NCBI RefSeq assembly: GCF_945859685.1
Contig: NC_079147.1
Coordinates: forward strand, 80,220,315 to 80,284,314
DNA: 64,000 nt
Direction of reading: 5' to 3'
From: Eupeodes corollae
Lineage: Eukaryota; Arthropoda; Insecta; Diptera; Syrphidae
Positions 23,925 to 36,799 of the stretch are shown here, piece after piece. Position numbers and translations under genes: made by a program. Each line of letters opens with the position of its first letter. The stretch's first letter is position 1. The notes beneath the pieces were generated by a model. That model did not search any database, was not told where the DNA came from, and saw nothing but the letters and a program-made list of their open reading frames with translations.

Positions 23925-26904
23925 TTTATAGTATGCTTAAATATGAGCTTTAGTAGTAAACAGGAATGGCAGTACTGGCCCCTTAAAAGCTTTCATAGTT
24001 ACGAAGCACCAACAAGCCTCGGATACGGACGGATTTACTGTTGACAACCAACGCAAACAAATAAAGGACAACAAACTTCGGATATGCACGTGGAATGTTA
24101 GGTCCCTTAAAAGTCCACGTGCAGCCGAAGAATTAGCGGAGGCCCTAGACCGCCATAAAGCAGATATCACCGCCATCCAGGAAATACGATGGGATGAGCC
24201 AGGCAAAAAGAGGATGAAAAACTGCGATATCTACTATGGTGACTGCTACCACGAAAACCAACAGCGCTTATTTGGATGCAGCTTCGTCATTGGAGAAAAA
24301 CTTAGGCAAGAAGTCTTGAGCTATAGGTGCATCAATATGCTCCTCATGACCATACGCATCAATTCTGAATTCGGCAACATTAGCCTGATATGAGCGCACG
24401 CCCCCACAGAAGAGAACGACTACAATACCAAAGATATGTTTTTCGAGCTCTTAGACAAAATATTTGAGCATTTTTCTAGCTACGATATTAAAATTGTCCT
24501 GGGCGATTTTAATGCCAAGCTAGGAAGGGAAGGCATCTTTGGTGGAATAATCGGGAAAAACAGCCTGCATGACAACACTTCCGACAAGGAATTCGGGGTG
24601 ATAGAATTTGCTGAGGGGCGAAACCTCATGGTAGCCAGTACACGTTTTCCACACCTCAACATCCACAAAGGAACTTGGACTTCTCCAGATCAATCTACCG
24701 TCAACCAGATTGACCATATTACGATCGACGTTAACCACGCTTCCAGCATCATGGATGTACGAACTTTCCGCGGAGCTAACACCGACTCGGACCACTACCT
24801 CGTTGTAGCCAAGGTAGCACTTCGGATTTCCAGACTCAAGGCAAAACAGGGAGGTGCTGGGAGAAGGTACAACGTCAAACGGCTACAATCGCCAGAGATC
24901 GCCAAATCCTTTTCCGAACGAGTTTCAATTAATCTCTCTCGAAGTTCTCTGCCGCCAACACAATGCATCGAAAACCAGTGGCAACATTGCCAAAATGCAA
25001 TCAGAGAAGCCTCCTCTGATGTGCTGGGTTTCAAACAGCCACCAACAAGGAACCCCTGGTTTGATGAGGAATATTGGCAGGCAAATGCAGCCAAACAACA
25101 GGCACGCAAAGCGGCGCAGCATCAAAGGACGAGAGCTGCTCGTGAGCTCTATGAGCAGAAGAGGCGAGAGGAACGCCGACTTCTCAGAAGGAAAAAGAGA
25201 GGGTATGAGAAGCGTGTGGTCGAAGATGTTGAGAGGTATAAAAGCAGGAATGAGGTTCGAAAGTTTTATGAACAGGTGAAACGAAATTCACAAGTACATA
25301 AACCTAGAACCGAAGGCTGCAAAGACGAAAGTGGAAACATCATAGTGGAACCGCAGTCAATGCTGAGGATATGGAAGGACCACTTCTGCAGACTGTATAA
25401 CGGCGACGAAGAACTGAATTCCGCTGTCAGGCAGGATGATCCATTCAATATAGACGACGAAAGCCAACAATCCCGTCCTCCCGACTTAGACGAAGTAAAG
25501 ATTGCCATATCTAAGTTGAAGTCTAAAGCAGTCTTTAAAGCAGCTGGAGATAAGTTGACTAGGAGCATGCACCAACTTATCTGTAAGATATGGTCGGAAG
25601 AACACATGCCCGATGAATGGAACCTCAGTATTGTTTGCCCGATCCTGAAAAAAGGAGACCCTCTAAACTGCACCAACTATAGAGGAATAAGTATACTTAA
25701 CATCGCCTATAAAATCTTCTCTGCCATAATATGTGAACGTCTAAAGCCCATCGTCAACAACCTGATAGGTCCTTATCAGTGTGGTTTTAGACCAGGAAAA
25801 TCCACAGTTGATCAAATATTCACATTACGGCAGATCCTGGAAAAAACTCAAGAGCACCAAATCGACACCCACCATCTTTTCATCGATTTCAAGGCCGCAT
25901 ATGACAGCATCTACAGGGACGAGCTGTATAGAGCCATGTCTAGTTTTGGCATCCCTGCCAAACTCGTCCGTTTGTGCAGGATGACCATGGAGAACTCACG
26001 CTGCTCCATAAAGGTTGGAAACAACTTAACAGAACCTTTTGATGTCAAAAAAGGTTTAGACAAGGTGATGCGCTGTCATGCGATTTTTTTAACATCGTGC
26101 TTGAAAGAATAGTGCAGAGCTCACACGTCAACACTAGAGGCACTATCTTTCAAAAGTCTGTCCAATTACTGGCATATGCGGATGACATTGACACAACCGG
26201 AAGAACCCAGCGTGATGTCAATGGGGCTTTTGTGAGTATTGAGGCCGAGGCGAAAAATGGGTTTAACGGCTAATGAGGGCAAAACAAAGTACATGCTTCA
26301 AGAAAGGACATACAACACAGACGTCTTAATCAAAACGTCATAATCGACAGACGTAACTTTAAGGTAGTCAAGGACTTCGTCTACCTAGGCTCCGCTGTAA
26401 ACGAAGAAAACAACACCAGCACTGAGATCAAACGCAGAATAACTCTTGCTAATCGCTGTATCTTTGGACAAAGAAAGCAATTGAGTTTTAAAGTCCTCTC
26501 TCGAGGGACCAAATTGTTTCTATATAAGACCCTTATAAGACCCTTGGGTCGTTTTGAGAGAAAAGTGCTACGGTTCCGTATTCATCGAAGGGGAGTGGAG
26601 GAGGCGATGAAACAGGCTGTACAGTGACGAAGACTTAGCCAGAAGGGTTAAAGTCTAACGACTAAGATGGATGGGTCACGTAGAGCGCATGGAAACCAAT
26701 GCTCCGGCCCGTAAAGTCTTTGATTCTACACCCAGAGGATAGCGCAGTAGAGGATCTGGTGTAGCGCACAAGTGGAAGATGACCTCACCCAACTTGGAGC
26801 GCGAAACTGGAGTCATCTAGCAGGGACCCAACTAGATGAAGAAGTTTGTTGGGTGAGGCCCTAGTTCACACAAAAGGACTGTAGCGGCACCTAGTAAGTA
26901 AGTA
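23925..26904 (+). mobile_element. RTE-clade non-LTR retrotransposon, longest copy
   Basis: Contains endonuclease, RT and the 3' tail ending GACTGTAGCGGCACCTAGTAAGTAAGTA. Target-primed insertion by the endonuclease and RT, and short tandem-repeat tails, are characteristic of RTE elements. At least six other, mostly 5'-truncated copies occur in this window. No clear flanking duplication was identified. Confidence 0.85.
23947..26320 (+). pseudogene. RTE ORF2 (endonuclease-reverse transcriptase), disabled
   Basis: AP-endonuclease-like domain from about 24073 (LRICTWNVRSLK, AIQEIRWDE, later VLGDFNAKLGREG and an SDHYLV end at about 24790). An in-frame TGA at 24391-24393 breaks it. The main open stretch runs 24436-26112 (558 codons). 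A basic linker (ARELYEQKRREERRLLRR) is followed by RT (GDPLNCTNYRGISILNIAYK, PYQCGFRPGKST, HHLFIDFKAAYDS). Compared with the copy at 57-59 kb, about 13 residues around the KSNKAAGADGI motif are deleted. A one-base loss at about 26057 shifts the frame before the catalytic YADD (26175-26186). No credible start codon was found upstream. Confidence 0.9.
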
Positions 26905-27773
26905 CTCTTAATACTGCATTGCAAGCAAATGTGCATAATGTGTTCAGGACTTTTCTATTTTACAATTCGAGACTTTTGATTCTAAAATACAATTAATAGG
27001 ACCATATTAGTAATACTTGAATTTAAGCGGAGTGATGCACTAAAATGCTTGATAACTAAGAACAATACGCAATTTATGCTTATGCTTTTAAAAAAATTTG
27101 GAACTCATACGAGATTTAAAAAAAAATCTAAAGTCACATTGTCTTCAACGAAAAATTATTCAATGGAAAAAATCTACAAAAAATCCGTTTTTAATTCCAA
27201 CATTCTCAAGAAATCTCCAAATCCTAATTCAGGTGCTTCTGCTTAAACCCACTGCTTCTCGCTTATGAGATTTTCAATACATACTTTAATAGCGATAAAA
27301 TGATAACGATTACATTTGTAAGCAAGTTCTTATAAATAGCAAGGAAAACTACTTTCTCGTGATTTATTAATTTATTGACGGCCTCAACTTTTATCCTGAA
27401 AAGGAAATTTTGATATGATTTTTAAAACCTTTAATCAATGACATTAATAGTCAAATTTATTATTTATTTCTAGAATTATTGTGTTAAAACTACGTTTATT
27501 TTTTAATTAGAAATTTGAATATTAATTACATTTTGTACAACTCCAACTTAATTTGTTCAAATAGGATTACTATACTTCAACACATCAGTCTTAGCTCCGT
27601 GTTTATTTGAAAATACTTCTGCTAGTTAAATCTTTAGAGCAATTTTCGAAGTTTTGCTATCGCAAACTCTCTGCTAGAATATTGAAAGTTATCTTGCTGA
27701 GAGTACTCTCATAATCGTGTCCACTTGATAGATTTCTTCTGCTAGCATATTATCAGTTGGCCATGTAATCTAT
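26905..27773. other. AT-rich DNA, no gene seen
   Basis: Only chance frames (for example a 65-codon Lys/Asn-rich frame at 27049). No element termini recognised. Confidence 0.4.
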
Positions 27774-28970
27774 CCACACTGATAACTTCCCATTCTGTCT
27801 GTTGATTTGCCTTGCTTAAAACGACTGTAGTTTTTCGTATTTTGTTAAAAAAGTCGTCAGTGATATTAATCCAAAAGATTTTATTTTACATTTGCTAAAA
27901 TAGTTTGATTTCAAAATCTATTTTTGAAAACTAGATTTTTAGTCGAAAAAAAATGTTAAACAATTTTAGTAGCATTTGTTAAAAGATTGTATTTCTTAAA
28001 TAAATTAATACAAATTGGAAGAATCTAATTTAAAGTCATTATCTTCTTTTGTTCACGAGATATCGAGAACCGAACATCAATTTTTACCAAATTTGCGTAA
28101 TATAAACTACAGAATATCGAAAACAATATTTTCTGTGAAGCAAAATAATTTGAAAACGATGTTTTTAATTTTTGAAAAGCTATTTGATTCGAAACTAAAT
28201 TTTTACCAAGTCTTAGTATTCATTTTTTTGTAGGTTTTTACTTTTTGGGAAAAAATCTGTCTAATTGACATGTTACAAATGTTATTGAATATTGGAAACA
28301 ATATTTATCTTAAGTTAAAATTAGTTGGAAGCCAAAATCTCAAATTTTTAAAAAGATATTTGTGTCGAACATGAATTTTTACTATTTTATTTTTTGTTTA
28401 AAAACTTTCAATTCGATTTTTCTCAAAATTTGTAAAAAATGATGTTAAAAACGTTATTCTTCGTTGCACAAAATTGTTTTGGAGATAAAATCATTTTTTA
28501 TTCGTAAAATTTTCGAGTTGACAAATTTTTGTTTTCAGTTTATTTGTTTGTATTTATAAAAAAAACGGTAATTGCATTTTTTTTTTTCATAAATTGTACT
28601 TGTTTGGTATCACATTACAATATCTTATTTAAAATTTAATTTAAGTCACAAGTGGTTTTGGTTTGTGAGTTTAACCAACATTTTCACTCTTTTTAAAATA
28701 TTAAGTAAAAAAACCACAAACTCAATTTTCTTGAAATCCCTTTCTACATCTTTCTGCATTATTATCTGCTTAACAACATTTTTATTGAAGTCGATATCTC
28801 TTCTGGTTCTTGAGCTATGGAAACGAAAAATGTAGCTAACGTACCGACGTACAGACGTATGGACGTACGGACGTAGGAACGTACGAACGTACATACACAT
28901 GCACGCATAGGCATCTTTCTAAAAATCTTTTATTTTGACTCTAGGGTGCTTGAATGGTGAAACATTTCTT
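27774..28970 (-). repeat. HINE-like repeat, left arm of a head-to-head pair
   Basis: Reversed copy: tail block (ACTGATAACTTCCCATTCTGTC), AGCATTTGTTAAAAG, tandem units (TTTTACCAAATTTGCG and others), the AAATTGTTTTGGAGATAAAATCA block, then TCTTCTGGTTCTTGAGCTATGG. A short octamer array (about 28845-28900) and GACTCTAGGGTGC lie near its head. The final palindromic head is not preserved. Confidence 0.85.
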
Positions 28971-29100
28971 ATGAGTATCTTATACTTATTCGCGACACAT
29001 AGGAACTGTATGGCAAGTTTTGTATTCGTATAACTCCTAATTTAATCAAACATGACATTAAAATGGCAGAGAAGTCGAAAAAAGTGATTCTCCAAAATCC

Positions 29101-30370
29101 GTTCGTTTGTTTCTTTGTATGTCGTCGTCCATAGCTCAAGAACCAGAAAAGATATCGACTTCAAATAAATTTTGTTATACAGATAATAAGGCAAAAAGAT
29201 GCAGAAAGGGCTTTCAAAAAAATTGCGTTCGTGGTTTTTTTTACCATAGCAGTTTAAAAAAAAGGTGAAAATTTTGGTTAAACCTAAATATCTTACGAAC
29301 CAAAAACGCTAGAGACTTGAATTAAATTTTATATCATAAACTGTAACGTGATCTCAAAGAAGTATATTTTTTGAAAAAAAACTATCTAACGGTTTTTTTT
29401 CTAAATCAAAAAAACTGAAAAAAAAAAATTTTTCACCTCCTAAATTTAACGATTTACAAATGATTTCATCTCCAAAACAATTTTGAGAAACGGAGAATAA
29501 TGTTTTTGCAATCTGATAAAATTTTGAGAAAAATCGAATTGACAGTTTTTTTTATAAAAAATAAAAATCTAAAAAAAACATTACTCAAAGTTCGTAAAAA
29601 TTAAATATCGATTCAAATATCTTTTCAAAAACTTGAAATTGAGGCTTCAAGCTTATTTTATCTTATAAGAAATATTGTTTTCAACATTCAATAAAATTTT
29701 GAGAAAAATCGAATTGACAGTTTTTTTACAAAAATAAAAACTTAAAAAAAATTAATAAAAGTTGGTAAAAATTGATTTTCGACTCAAATCTCGTTTCAAA
29801 ACTTTGAGATATTGGCTTTAATTTACTTTTATCTTTCAAAAAATATTGTTGTCAACATTCAGTAAAATTTTGAACAAAATCTTATAGACAGTTTTTTTAA
29901 AAAATTAAAAACCGAACAAAAATTAACAAAAGTTGGTAAAAATTGAATATGGATTCAAATATCTTTTCAAAAACTTGAAAGTTAGATTTCAAACTTATTT
30001 TATCTTATAAGAAATATTGTTTTAAGCATTCTAAAAGATGTTGAGAAAAATCAAATTGACAGTTTTTTTTACAAAAAATAAAAACCTTAAAAAAAAAATT
30101 ATAAAAGTTGGTAAAAATTGATTTTCGACTCAAATAGCTTTTTAAAAATTAAAAATATTGGCTTCAAACTAATTTTATTTCACAGATATTCAGTAATTTT
30201 TATATAAAATCCAACAGTCCGTTTTTTCATAAAAAATAAAATCTACAAAAAATAGTACGCAAATTTTGTAGAAATTGATACGAGTACATAAAGACAAACT
30301 TTTAAGCAAGACAAATCGAAAGACAGGATGGGAAGTTATCAGTGGGGGTCGCATCCCAGCCTCTTTTTTT
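29101..30370 (+). repeat. HINE-like repeat, right arm of a head-to-head pair
   Basis: Forward copy starting near GTCGTCGTCCATAGCTCAAGAACC. It continues through AATTGCGTTCGTGG, the CTAAATATCTTACGAACC block and about four tandem units. It ends with GGATGGGAAGTTATCAGTGG, then CGCATCCCAGCCTCTTTTTTT. Opposite orientation to the copy ending at 28970, with a spacer of about 130 bp. Confidence 0.85.
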
Positions 30371-32949
30371 GTTTAATAATTGCCTTGAAGTTTAGTATTT
30401 TCCAAAATATCGGACAGCAATTTAATGTTTTTGTAGATTTACGTGTTTTACAAAAAAAAACGTTTCGATTGAATTTTCCAAAAAAATAACTTAAATTTAG
30501 CAACAGTATTTTGCATATGATAAAATAAGAGTTTGAATTCAATTTCTATTTTCGTTACCGACACTTTGAGTAGAAAACCAAAATTTGTGGCATTTTTTGA
30601 AAATTTTTATTCCTAATACAAAAATAACTATTTCATTTTTCAGGAACGTTATATTACGTTAGCAACAAAATTTTGCATAGAATTAACTAATTTTAGAATT
30701 AACTCGAAATATTCGAATCGAATATCAGCTTTTTTATTTAAAACCTGGCAGTTGAATCTTTGTAAACATGTTAAAAACAAATTTTTTTGTAACGAACAAT
30801 AATTAGTTTTAGTGTAATATTTTTCATATATGCCAATATATTAGAGTCCGAAAGTTTCTCTCAAAATGTTACCAGATGTCAATAACCATATTTTTTTGCA
30901 GCATACAAATATTCCGGAGTAAAATAATTTTAGACTAGCAAAATATTTATTTATTAAAGATTTGATTATCTTAAAAATAAAATCAATAAAGTGTTTAATT
31001 TTAAAACATGATGCAAGGTCCTCTTCCGTATAGCCTTTAAGTCCATCTGTTTTTTGTTTCTATATCTTTAATTGTTTCAAAACTGTGTCAAAAGAGTAAT
31101 CTGTTGAGACAAGCGAGTATCCAGATGTCACATGATAATTGCGAAACGATTTGAAACAATTTGTATAGTACTCATCATCATCAACAATCTCATGTTTTCA
31201 ATAGAGTTTGTTCACATCTTATCTCCAGAATTTATCATCCTGAACACGAAACTTAAGAGAACTGCGTTATTTAATGGCTTCATGCATTATTAAAAGTGAA
31301 AAATTCAGTTTAAACTGTTTATAGAATTATATTTTCTATAATTTTACCTCATTCTATTTTAATTTATTTTTAAACATCAAATCCCTAAATTGGTATTTCT
31401 ATTGGATTCATAAATTTCTTTTCTCAGGAATTTCAAAGACTTATTTACTTTTTTTCGCTAATTCCTAGCTTGAAACTAACCTTTCTCATATATATTTTCT
31501 AACAGTGTCATTCAATTTGATATTCTCAAACCAACTTTGTCGGCCTTCCTGTTGTTTTTTTTTTCGTTCGGTATGCCCTTGCTCCAATCTTCTTATTGAG
31601 TCTATCAAATATTCCATCAATTTGTAAGAACATGAAGTCATGACATTAAAGTTTCCATTTTGATGCTTTTAAGTTATATTAGATTACTGGCTTCTTCTTC
31701 AAAAGTATAAAAAAAGAAAACAAAACTGGGATAGAGGTTTTTTCTTACTCCAAAAAATATTTTATATTATTTTGTGAAATTGGATAGTCTTTGTCAGAAA
31801 ATACAATAATCTTAAGCAGACAACCAACCAAGTAACAGCAACAACAACGCAAATAACAAGCACCATCTATGAAATCTAAGAAAAAAACAAAAAAACAATG
31901 GATGCTGTAATCTTTCCGGTTGATGGTTTTTCTTAGACGAAATCCATTTTTGTATAAACAAGGCACAAACATCTGGTTTTGAATAAGAAGCCATTTGTAA
32001 GAGTGCAGTTACCTGAGAATTTCAGTTTATTCCTTCTTGGAAAAGAAAGCCAACCATAATTTGCTTTGCTTCTTTATTTTTCGTCTTATATTTATTTTTA
32101 TACAATTTTAGGCTAAGGATATAAGGTAAATAAAAAGGATACAAAATCACTCACAAAAAAAAACGTAAATGCGGATTCGAATATTTTTGAATTTATCTTT
32201 CAATATTGTAAGTGAAACAAAAGGATATGACTCATTATTTACCTATTCTTGAGATCTCCTTTTTTGAGGATTTTGTTGGTTTTATTTTTGTTACTTGGTA
32301 CTTGAGTTTTTTAATTGAACTTTCTATTTGTAGCTCTTATTTTATATTGCGATTTTATTGGGATGCGAAGCCTCCTTTGAGTTAGGTAAAGGTTGGTTTA
32401 ATCATAACGAAAGATGTTTCACGTTTTCTTGCTGTTGTATTGTTGGACATGTTTAGATTGCTAAAGCGTTTATTAAAAATTAAAATTTTGTTTTGACTTT
32501 ACAAAGAAAACAATCTTTAGTGATGGATTCATTAAGAAGCGGAATTGCGGAGAAGATATAACAAGTGTTTGTTGGAAATAAATAAAGCATTTATGCAAAA
32601 TATGACTCGTTCAGTGTGGTTTATCAAATAGTAGCCTCATCAGGCCTACATTTTTTTTTAAATGAGAATAGTGCTCACTATACTAAGCCAATAACTAAGA
32701 TGGAACTGTACTACATGTGGATATAAAAAGACAAAAGACGTTGCCACTTGCCACTCAACTAAAAAATCAATGGCTTTTTAGAATAGTAAAAGTTTAGCTT
32801 GTGAAACTGACTAAAATTAAGCCTTAAATTGAACTCGAAAATAGTGAGAATTAGCTAAAATTACCTCTTGACCAGGTTATAAAAGTTAACCACAAGTGTT
32901 ATGTAATGCTGAAATCTTAAAACATAAGATTTTTAAATTTGATAAAATT
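30371..32949. other. AT-rich low-copy DNA, no gene seen
   Basis: Long A/T runs and small chance frames only. The minus-strand frames at 31745-31994 overlap each other and show no family features. No element ends recognised. Confidence 0.4.
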
Positions 32950-33318
32950 AAAAAAAAGAGGCTAGGACGCGGCCCAACTGATAACTTGCCATATCGTCTG
33001 TAGATTTGTCTTGCTTAAAAGGTTTTTAGGTTTTCGTGTTTTGTTTGAAAAGTTGTCAATTAAACTATTCTAAAAAAAATTAACAATCAATAACAATATC
33101 TTGTATATGATGAAATAGTTTTATTTCAAAACCCATTTTTTTAACGAGGTTTTTTAGTCGTTAACCAATTGTTACCAATTTTAATAGCATTTCTTAAAAG
33201 TATTATTCGTAATATAAAAAAAATACAAATTGGATGCAGGAAATTAATTTAAAGCCAATGTTTTTGATTATTCACGAGATATAGAGAACCGACCATCAAT
33301 TTTAACCAATTTTGAGGT
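32950..33318 (-). repeat. HINE-like repeat fragment (tail end)
   Basis: Begins with the reversed tail (A-run, GAGGCTAGGACGCGG, TGATAACTTGCCAT). It continues through the TTTTTAGGTTTTCGTGTTTTG and CACGAGATATAGAGAACCGACC blocks, then stops at about 33318 where a retroposon begins. Confidence 0.75.
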
Positions 33319-34880
33319 GGAGAAGCAGAGGATAAAAGAAGCTATAATGGTTTAGACAGGAGAGAGAAGAAAAGAAAAAACAACTTAAGATTCTGATCAA
33401 AATTGAAGTAATTTGGATTTAAAATTTGTAATGTTGTTTATTCTCTTGATATGGCGAGGCAAAGAATTCCATTTAAGTGAGCATTAATACAAAATTGGCG
33501 CTCAGATGCTAGGAAGGCATATCGGGGTTGAATCAACTGGTCAGACCTAACTAAGGAAGCCCTTCTTATTCTCTCGAAAAGTTGTTGGTGTGTAAGCAGG
33601 ACATTGGAAAACAATGAAACTGAAAATAGTTCTCTAGTGGCATGTTTTGAAAAATGAGATACTTTGTCGTATCTACGAAGGCAATAAATGTATCTGATGA
33701 TGCTGTTGAAAATGACGTTAAGCTTACTTTTGCATCCATAGGCTAAAATTGGAAGAATTAAACATTGCACGCGTGTTCATAGGTGTATAAGCCTGGGAGA
33801 GACCAAGCATGCGTAATACTCCGTATGGTTTTCCAATTATAGCGTTAATATGCTTATAACATGTCCAATTACGAGTAAAAATGACTCCAAGATTCCGAGC
33901 AGAGTCCACATATTCAATAGTTGCATTGTTTAAAATAATTTGTGGGAAGTATGACAAATCCAGAACTCTTTTAGATATAACTAAACACTTAGATTTAGAT
34001 GGAATTTACGTCATTCCATTAAACTAAGTTTTTCAAAGTCCTCATTTAAGCGGTAAGCACCATCTTCAATAAGACCAAGATCGCAACCGAGATACATCTG
34101 TACATCGTCAGCATACATATGAAGTGTGCAGTTATGAATATTATGGAGGGAATGTCGTTTATATATAAAGAAAAAAGTAATGGTCCCAGAATAGATCCCT
34201 GTGGAACTCCACTAGTGGTTGGAAGAAAGTCAGACAACCTGTTACCTACTTCCACTGCTTGCATTCTTCCAGATAAATATTAAGAAATAAGTTTTACTGC
34301 ATCGGAGGAAAAGTAATAATGCTTTCGAAGTTTATTTGCGAGTTTGCTGTGAATCGCAGTATCAAATGCCTTCGAAAAATCAAGGACGACTAAAAAATTA
34401 ACTTTATCGCCATCCAATGCTTGACGGAAGTCCTTTATGACATCAGGCAGAGCCGTAACACAGCTATGCTTCTCTCGAAAGCCACTCCAAAAAGATTGTT
34501 CTCCTTAAGGAACTCACCTATTTGATTTTTCAGGATCCTTTCAAAAACTTTTGAAAAAACAGCTAAAATGGAAATTGGCCTATATTCGCTACACTTAGCA
34601 TTTTTGGGTATAGGTATAACTTTTGCCAGTTTCCAGTCAGAAGGAAACTCTCCAGTAGTAAGGATAGTATTGAAGATATGAGTGATATACGGTAACACAA
34701 CAGGAAGTATAATTTTTAAAAAGGAAGGGTGCATTTCATCGAGGCCTATGGCATTTGACTTTACTGAAAGTAGACTTTCAACAACTTTAATACTTCTAAC
34801 ACCTGTGAAGCCAAAGTTAAAGGAAGTATTTTGCTCTGATAAAATTTGAGCTGAAAGCACAGAGTTAGATAGAGAAGTAA
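33319..34880 (-). pseudogene. CR1/Jockey-group non-LTR retrotransposon RT remnant
   Basis: On the minus strand: N-terminal RT (34860-34435: SNAIGLDEMHPSFLK, EFPSDWKLAKVIPIPK, YRPISILAVFSKVFERIL), then TTSGVPQGSILGPLLFSLYI (about 34215-34155), and YADD in a shifted frame (34104-34115). The thumb follows (33957 onward: ARNLGVIFTRNW, GVLRMLGLSQAYTP). The C-terminal region (LPILAYGC, IRYIYCLRRYDKVSHFSK, 33770-33600) resembles the CR1/Kiri type. Broken by several frameshifts and lacking its endonuclease half. Its low-coordinate side adjoins a truncated HINE-like fragment. Confidence 0.8.
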
Positions 34881-34984
34881 ATTTTTAGTAAATTTCTAAT
34901 AACTGAAACTAAATAAAGTTTTACTGGAGAAGTCGCAGTTACCAGTTATAAAGGCAAGAAAAAAATTAAATTAAAATTAAAATC

Positions 34985-35530
34985 ATAGAAGTATTTAAAA
35001 ACAAAAATTAATAAAAAACGTGCCAAATATGAAGTCCCGCTTGGCAAGCAAAATAGATTTTAAAATAACTGTAAATAAGAAAACAATTCTCAAGGACTGG
35101 GGAAAATAATTACTTATTTTGATGCTTGTAAATTTTTCATCCACGTTGCACGTAGCCCGTACATTTATTGAGTAGTATACTTTGCGGTTGACGTACTTCT
35201 CGTGATGATAAAGTGGTTTTACAATCCAGAGCACCAATGATGGCGTAAGTAAACTCATACTTACTGTTCCATAACCTTTGCGCTTCTTTTATTTCTTCGG
35301 AAGTGTGTGCGAATATGATCCAATCAGTTGCACGGCCTGCAATTTTTGTTGCGACTTACTGACCACCCAAGATAAAGTTTATTGATTGACACTAACGTCA
35401 TCACCAACACTGCTTTGAAATCCAGGATCTCCTACATAACGCAGAAAAATCAAATCATCTTCCCGTTTTACCAAGGTTGGGTCAAAAAACTCATCTATCA
35501 ATAATTACACACCTGTTTCACCTTCAAAAT
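34985..35530 (-). pseudogene. PIF/Harbinger transposase fragment
   Basis: Minus-strand translation in two frames gives LRYVGDPGFQSSVGDDVS, a KEAQRLWNSKYEFTYA block, and IIGALDC. HEKYVNRKVYYSINVRATCN and DEKFTSI then match the DDE nuclease of Harbinger transposases. In that family an acidic residue lies in the GALDC motif. The fragment lacks the N-terminal part and the later catalytic residues, and carries at least two frameshifts. No accompanying Myb-like second gene or terminal repeats were found. Confidence 0.7.
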
Positions 35531-35699
35531 AAAGTATCAAAATTATTTAGACACTCTTCAATTTTGAGAGCTTTCGTCGAAAGATAGATCTTAACACATT
35601 GAGATGAATCTCACAGCTTTAGATCGATCTCTCTGAATTTTGTTTGCATACAACTCTTAGAAAGTTCTCAGAAAAGTGAGTAAAGAGCTTGAACTCATC

Positions 35700-36168
35700 T
35701 TTTTGCATATGACCCAATATCTCTTATAAGATAAAATTATGTTGAAGTTAATTTTTCAAATTTTTGAAAAGATAATTGGTCGAAAATCTGTTTTTAATAA
35801 TTTTTACTAATTTTGTTCTAGCTTTTTATTTTTTTCTAAGAAATCTGTCAATTTGATTTTTCTCAAAATGTTACTGAATGTTGACAACAATATTTAAAAC
35901 AATGAAATTAAATTAGGTTGAGTCGAAAATAAATTTTTACTTACTTTTATTATTTCTGTTTACGTTTTTTTTGTAAAAAAAACTATAAATTCGATTTATC
36001 TCAAAATTATACCGAATGATGAGAATGATGAAAAAAAAAATATTTCTTATAAAATAAAATAAGTTAGAAGCCATAATCTCTGAGTCGAAATTCAATTTTT
36101 AACCAACTTTGAGAAATGTTTTTTAGGTTTTTTTACTGTCAATTTGATTTTTCTCAAAATTTTACCTC
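35700..36168 (-). repeat. HINE-like repeat fragment (tandem units only)
   Basis: Reversed tandem units (ATCTCTTATAAGATAAAATTA, GAAAATCTGTTTTTAATAA, CTGTCAATTTGATTTTTCTC). It runs directly into Ty3/gypsy protease sequence at about 36170, a clean repeat-to-gene junction. Confidence 0.7.
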
Positions 36169-36169
36169 A

Positions 36170-36799
36170 TATAAAAAATATAACTTTGGAAGAAAGGCCA
36201 ACTATCTTGTCGGGACTGGGCAATCAGCAAATAAGCACAATTGGATATTTTGATACAACTGTGACAATCGACAAAATTCCATTTGAGGTCAGATTACATG
36301 TTGTGCGTGAACGTGACATGCTATTCTCGATATTAGAACCGACGCCATAAGCCAAGCTTCTGTTGTCATTAAAGGTAATGAGGTAAGGTTTTGGTGCAAA
36401 AAAGAAAAAGATGAAGATGAAGAAGAAGATGTTAGGCCAGGGTGCAGTAAAATATTTAAATGCGATGGTGAGGCTAAGAAGGAGAAGTATGATTTGGGAA
36501 AAGAAGTTGGGAAAGGCAGACGGGTTGAAGAAGAGAAGGTTGCACCGAGGGTTGTAAGAACTTTGAGGGAAGACGTCCTCACGAGCAAATCAGCCCGAAA
36601 TGCAACAGATAAATCGAGTTTAGATGCGATTGCAGAGTTTAGAAAAGAGTTTCTAGCTATGAGTAGTTGGACGGTGGAAAAAGATTTCACGTCCGTATAG
36701 TAGACCTGTCCCATTTGCCCAAAGAATTTCAGAAGAAGATAAAGACGCTTGCCCTAAGGTTATAAGAAGAAGAAAGAGGAGCAGTGCCCCATTACCATG
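36170..36799 (+). pseudogene. Ty3/gypsy pol, protease end and linker
   Basis: A short frame (to 36350) gives the C-terminal part of a retropepsin-like domain (ILSGLGNQQISTIGYFDTTV, VRLHVVRERDMLFS). The catalytic DTG region upstream is absent, as are gag and the 5' LTR. Lys/Glu-rich linker codons follow, with frame breaks (KEVGKGRRVEEEK at about 36500). The sequence is interrupted at 36799 by a HINE-like copy and resumes at 38279. Confidence 0.65.
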
